Assembly: GCA_030045215.1 (NCBI GenBank)
Contig: JASIBJ010000573.1
Span: 1 to 9,119 of the forward strand
Direction: 5' to 3'
Source of the DNA: Streptosporangiaceae bacterium
Lineage (GTDB): Bacteria; Actinomycetota; Actinomycetes; Streptosporangiales; Streptosporangiaceae
DNA: 9,119 nt
Of this stretch, positions 7,192 to 9,119 are shown in pieces. The first letter of the stretch is position 1. Each line of letters opens with the position of its first letter. The position numbers and the translations under genes were made by a program. The notes beneath the pieces were generated by a model that saw only the letters and a list, made by a program, of their open reading frames with translations, was not told where the DNA came from and did not search any database.

Positions 7192-7788
7192 TCAGTGTTT
7201 GTTTACTCCGCCCCGCTGGTCGGGCCCGGTGCCCGACTCGCGTTCGGAGGCAATCAGCTCGTTAAGCCAGCGGACTTCCCTTTCGACCGACTCGAGGCCG
7301 TGCCGCTGGAGTTCGAGGGTGTAACTATCGACCCGCTCCCGCGTGCGGGTCGCCGCCGCCCGGAAGGCCTCCAAGCGCTCCTCCAGCCGGCTACGGCGGC
7401 CTTCGAGTATCCGCATCCGGACTTCGGCCTGGGTCAGGCCGAAGAACGCGAAGTGCACCCCGAAGCCGTCGTCCTCCCATGACGCGGGTCCGGACTGCGC
7501 GAGCAGGTCCTCGAGCCGCTCCTTGCCCTCGGCGGTCAGGCGGTAGACGATCTTGGAGCGCCGGGGCCGGTCCAGCGGCCTGGCCGGGCCGCCGTCCGCG
7601 ACCTCCTCCGCGATCAGGCCCTTGGCCAGCAGGTCCTTGAGCGCGGGGTACAGCGAACCGTATCCGAAGGCACGAAAGGCACCGAGCAGTGAGCTGAGCC
7701 GCTTGCGCAACTCGTAGCCGTGCATGGGGGTCTCGTGGAGGATGCCGAGGACGGCGAGTTCGAGCACCCCGGATCGCTGGTTGCTCAT
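7192..7788 (-). CDS. PadR family transcriptional regulator
   Basis: This is a 198-aa DNA-binding protein. The N-terminal PadR winged helix-turn-helix spans about residues 7-95: LELAVLGILHETPMHGYELRKRL, then GSLYPALKDLLAKGLI as the recognition region, and a wing ending in VYRLTAEGKERL. A long charged helical segment at about 123-183 would form the dimerisation coiled coil typical of the larger PadR subfamily, and a short polar tail follows. ATG 7788 is the start: a near-perfect AGGAGGTG lies upstream with about 10 nt spacing. A GTG at 7800 in the same frame overlaps that Shine-Dalgarno and is unlikely. The gene is upstream of ino1 on the same strand and divergent from DUF5318, as in the mycobacterial Rv0047c neighbourhood. 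Palindromes upstream suggest autoregulation, and control of ino1 or DUF5318 is possible. The ligand is unknown. Confidence 0.94.
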   Translation of the reverse strand: MSNQRSGVLELAVLGILHETPMHGYELRKRLSSLLGAFRAFGYGSLYPALKDLLAKGLIAEEVADGGPARPLDRPRRSKIVYRLTAEGKERLEDLLAQSGPASWEDDGFGVHFAFFGLTQAEVRMRILEGRRSRLEERLEAFRAAATRTRERVDSYTLELQRHGLESVEREVRWLNELIASERESGTGPDQRGGVNKH

Positions 7789-7835
7789 ACCCGCGCGCAC
7801 CTCCTATACCGTTCTGAGCTAACATTCCGGACAAC

Positions 7836-7889
7836 TGACGTGTCATCACGGAGCGGCATGTCATGCCGATGTATCGAATTGATACATCG
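7836..7889. promoter_or_regulatory. Cluster of three palindromes, probable operators in the padR/DUF5318 divergent region
   Basis: Three dyads lie in 54 bp. TGAC-GT-GTCA is at 7836-7845. GGCATG-T-CATGCC is at 7855-7867. CGATGTATC and GATACATCG, around a 5-bp GAATT centre, occupy 7867-7889. The last is a perfect 9+5+9 palindrome, is AT-rich against the GC-rich background, and abuts the second. It carries ATGT and ACAT half sites, which recall PadR operators, although the spacing (11 bp) is longer than the usual 8. It lies 79-101 bp upstream of the padR ATG and 140-162 bp upstream of the DUF5318 ATG. PadR binding is an inference; another regulator is possible. Confidence 0.6.
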
Positions 7890-8015
7890 CAACGATATGT
7901 GGTGCCCCGCAAGCGCGCAAGTCCCGCGTATCTCGCGCTCCGTCGTGATCCCGGTAACGCCGCCCGCGCACAAGCCGATGACCAGTCGGGTCTCCTGTTG
8001 CGGCCAGTTCCGTCG

Positions 8016-8021
8016 TAACCT
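8016..8021 (+). promoter_or_regulatory. Putative -10 box for a leaderless DUF5318 mRNA
   Basis: TAACCT fits TAnnnT and ends 7 nt before the ATG at 8029. No Shine-Dalgarno is present between it and the start (GTCGGGC). This spacing is the actinobacterial leaderless pattern. No clear -35 element is seen at 17-18 bp. The placement also helps fix the start of the gene. Confidence 0.5.
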
Positions 8022-8028
8022 GTCGGGC

Positions 8029-8427
8029 ATGAGGCGATCGGTGGTCGACTACGGGCTGGCCAGGCGGGCGACGCTCGCCTCGGTGCTGTCTGGCCGCGCC
8101 ACTCTGACCGATGTCTGCGACGCCCACCCTTATCTGCTCCGCGCAGCGAAGTTCCACGGTGAGGGGACCGACGTTACCTGTCCGATCTGCCGAAGAGCCA
8201 AGCTCACGCACGTCACCTACGTCTACGGCGACGAACTCGGCCGGTACGAGGGCCGCGTCAAGCGCGGGCCAGAACTCGACGAAATGGCTGCGGAATATGG
8301 GGAGTTCCAGGTTTACGTCGTCGAGGTCTGCCAGAGTTGTGCCTGGAACCACCTCGCTTCTTCGTACGTGCTAGGCACTGGCGAGTCGGCTCCCCGGCGC
8401 GGCCGGCGGGCCAGGGCCAGCGAGTAA
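8029..8427 (+). CDS. DUF5318 family zinc-ribbon protein
   Basis: This is a small soluble protein of 132 aa, conserved in actinobacteria next to ponA (Rv0049 in M. tuberculosis); its function is not known to me. It begins with a helical segment (DYGLARRATLASVLSG, CDAHPYLLRAAKFHG). Two CxxC pairs follow: Cys51-Pro-Ile-Cys54 and Cys101-Gln-Ser-Cys104. Together they would hold one structural zinc ion in a ribbon, with YVYGDELGRYEGR between them. The second pair continues as AWNHLASSYVLG, and the C-terminus is a short basic tail (PRRGRRARAS). ATG 8029 is preferred because the conserved part begins there and a TAACCT box lies 7 nt upstream. The same frame is open further upstream to about 7720, but that runs antisense to padR. 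It is divergent from padR and co-oriented with the PBP gene. A nucleic-acid or protein-binding role is a guess. Confidence 0.9.
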   Translation: MRRSVVDYGLARRATLASVLSGRATLTDVCDAHPYLLRAAKFHGEGTDVTCPICRRAKLTHVTYVYGDELGRYEGRVKRGPELDEMAAEYGEFQVYVVEVCQSCAWNHLASSYVLGTGESAPRRGRRARASE

Positions 8428-8605
8428 CTGCCGGAACCGGCGGGCCTGAGACTGAGCGGGAGGCTCGCACCCCCCACCTGGGCCTGCAGGTGCAGGCGCC
8501 AGTAGATCGGATGATTAAGGCCGGGATGGTACGTACCGCCAGGTAACGTGTCTTCTTGGCGGCCGATCGCAAATGTCAGCCGTTTTCCCCGACCCGCGAG
8601 GACGC
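8428..8605 (+). other. Intergenic region before the PBP gene
   Basis: Besides the hairpin pair this 178-bp gap holds a GCCGG-AA-CCGGC dyad at 8430-8441 just after the DUF5318 stop, a perfect 10-bp palindrome GGTACGTACC at 8528-8537, and TAACGT at 8544-8549, which could be a -10 box with transcription starting near 8556. No convincing -35 is seen. The palindrome lies where an operator upstream of that -10 would be expected. Confidence 0.35.
8475..8502 (+). terminator. Hairpin pair between DUF5318 and the PBP gene
   Basis: CTGG GCCTGC (8478-8487) pairs with GCAGGC g CCAG (8492-8502) around a 4-nt loop, giving a 10-bp stem with one bulge. An alternative stem, CACCTG (8475-8480) with CAGGTG (8487-8492), uses overlapping bases, so the two exclude each other. 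No U-tract follows. It may terminate the DUF5318 transcript or attenuate read-through into the PBP gene. Confidence 0.4.
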
Positions 8606-9119
8606 GTGAGTAACCCAGACTGGCCCGGGCCCTACTGGCAGGATCAGCAGGATGCAGGCCCCGGGCGGCGAAGCAGGCAGGGCGGCGCGCAGGATGAGCA
8701 GTCGCCGTGGGACGACGGCGCCGGGTTCTGGCGCTCGCCGGGCCGGCCCGATGGCCAGCCGGGTTCGCAGAACGGTAATGGACGTCGGCGCGCTGGGAGC
8801 ACAGCGAGCCAGGCTTTCCGCGCGGCCGGAGGAAGCCGGGGTAGGGGACGCGCTGGGGAGGCGGACGGCGGGGCTGGCCGTCCGGCCCGGCCTGCCAGTG
8901 GCGCGGCTTGGAGCGATCGTTTCAGCAACACCGCGGACGACCTGCGGAATCGGCTGGGCATCCGCGGCTCGGGCAGCCGTGCCCGCGGCGACGCCGGTGC
9001 CCAGCGGACCGACGATGACTTCTGGGCGGACTCGCCCAGGCGATCCGGCCGGGCCGCGCAGGCCCCGGGACACCGGGCTCGGGACGGCGGGCCGACCCAG
9101 GCGTGGCGCGACTCAGGGA
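8606..9119 (+). CDS. Probable class A penicillin-binding protein (transglycosylase/transpeptidase), N-terminal part
   Basis: This is an open frame running off the right edge with 171 codons visible from GTG 8606, which has GAGG at 8598-8601 a short 4 nt upstream. An in-frame ATG at 8573 would add 11 residues but has no good ribosome site. The visible part is hydrophilic and disordered: it starts SNPDWPGPYWQDQQ, is rich in Gly, Arg, Asp, Ala and Gln, and carries scattered Trp in acidic patches (SPWDDGAGFW, DDDFWADSP) and basic RGRGR stretches. No membrane segment or catalytic domain is reached. The name rests on gene order: in actinobacteria DUF5318 is followed by a ponA-type bifunctional PBP that polymerises and crosslinks peptidoglycan, with a long cytoplasmic N-terminus before its single TM helix. 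It is clearly coding, but the family is inferred. Confidence 0.66.
   Translation, partial: MSNPDWPGPYWQDQQDAGPGRRSRQGGAQDEQSPWDDGAGFWRSPGRPDGQPGSQNGNGRRRAGSTASQAFRAAGGSRGRGRAGEADGGAGRPARPASGAAWSDRFSNTADDLRNRLGIRGSGSRARGDAGAQRTDDDFWADSPRRSGRAAQAPGHRARDGGPTQAWRDSG

Noticed and set aside
7845..7949. Long-range inverted match between ATCACGGAGCG (7845-7855) and CGCTCCGTCGTGAT (7936-7949)
   Set aside because: It is imperfect, needing a 3-base insertion, widely spaced and in GC-rich DNA, so chance is sufficient.
7720..8028. N-terminal extension of the DUF5318 frame
   Set aside because: It would run antisense through padR and across the palindrome cluster, and the recognisable protein begins at ATG 8029.
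8576..9073. 165-aa minus-strand frame at the right end
   Set aside because: The plus-strand frame is open to the edge, starts with a plausible ribosome site and matches the expected gene order. The minus frame is low-complexity Pro/Ala/Arg.

Overview
The window is ordinary chromosomal DNA of a high-GC actinobacterium. Third codon positions are strongly G/C, GTG and TTG starts are common, and gene families and gene order are typically actinobacterial. I cannot name the genus. The order fits the Streptomyces/Streptosporangiales side of the phylum better than mycobacteria. I see no mobile element, CRISPR array, tRNA or rRNA.

Layout from left to right: (1) bases 1-655, minus strand: the disordered N-terminus of a large protein cut by the window edge, most likely the lipid II flippase MurJ (MviN). 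(2) 666 to about 2879, minus: a DUF6049 secreted, membrane-anchored protein, 10 bp upstream of the murJ start. (3) 3135-4631, plus: CCA tRNA nucleotidyltransferase, divergent from DUF6049. (4) 4553-5974, minus: a 12-TM MFS transporter whose 3' end overlaps the CCA gene antisense by 79 bp. (5) 6043-7122, minus: myo-inositol-1-phosphate synthase, ino1. (6) 7192-7788, minus: a PadR regulator directly upstream of ino1. (7) 8029-8427, plus: a DUF5318 zinc-ribbon protein, divergent from padR. (8) 8606 to the end, plus: the disordered N-terminus of what is probably a class A penicillin-binding protein (ponA type).

Two conserved actinobacterial neighbourhoods meet here. One is CCA transferase / DUF6049 / MurJ, equivalent to Rv3907c-Rv3910 of M. 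tuberculosis but without the NUDIX gene found there. The other is ino1 / padR // DUF5318 / ponA, equivalent to Rv0046c-Rv0050. The common theme is envelope construction: MurJ and the PBP export and polymerise peptidoglycan precursor, and Ino1 supplies inositol for phosphatidylinositol and mycothiol. DUF6049 and DUF5318 are conserved partners of unknown function.

The most informative non-coding signals are a cluster of perfect palindromes between padR and DUF5318 (likely operators), two TAnnnT boxes placed for leaderless transcripts of the MFS and DUF5318 genes, a hairpin directly after the ino1 stop, a hairpin between padR and ino1, and a pair of mutually exclusive hairpins before the PBP gene. 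No gene-free stretch exceeds about 260 bp. I did not find a clearly new multi-gene system. The best leads are the two DUF families and the padR operator region.
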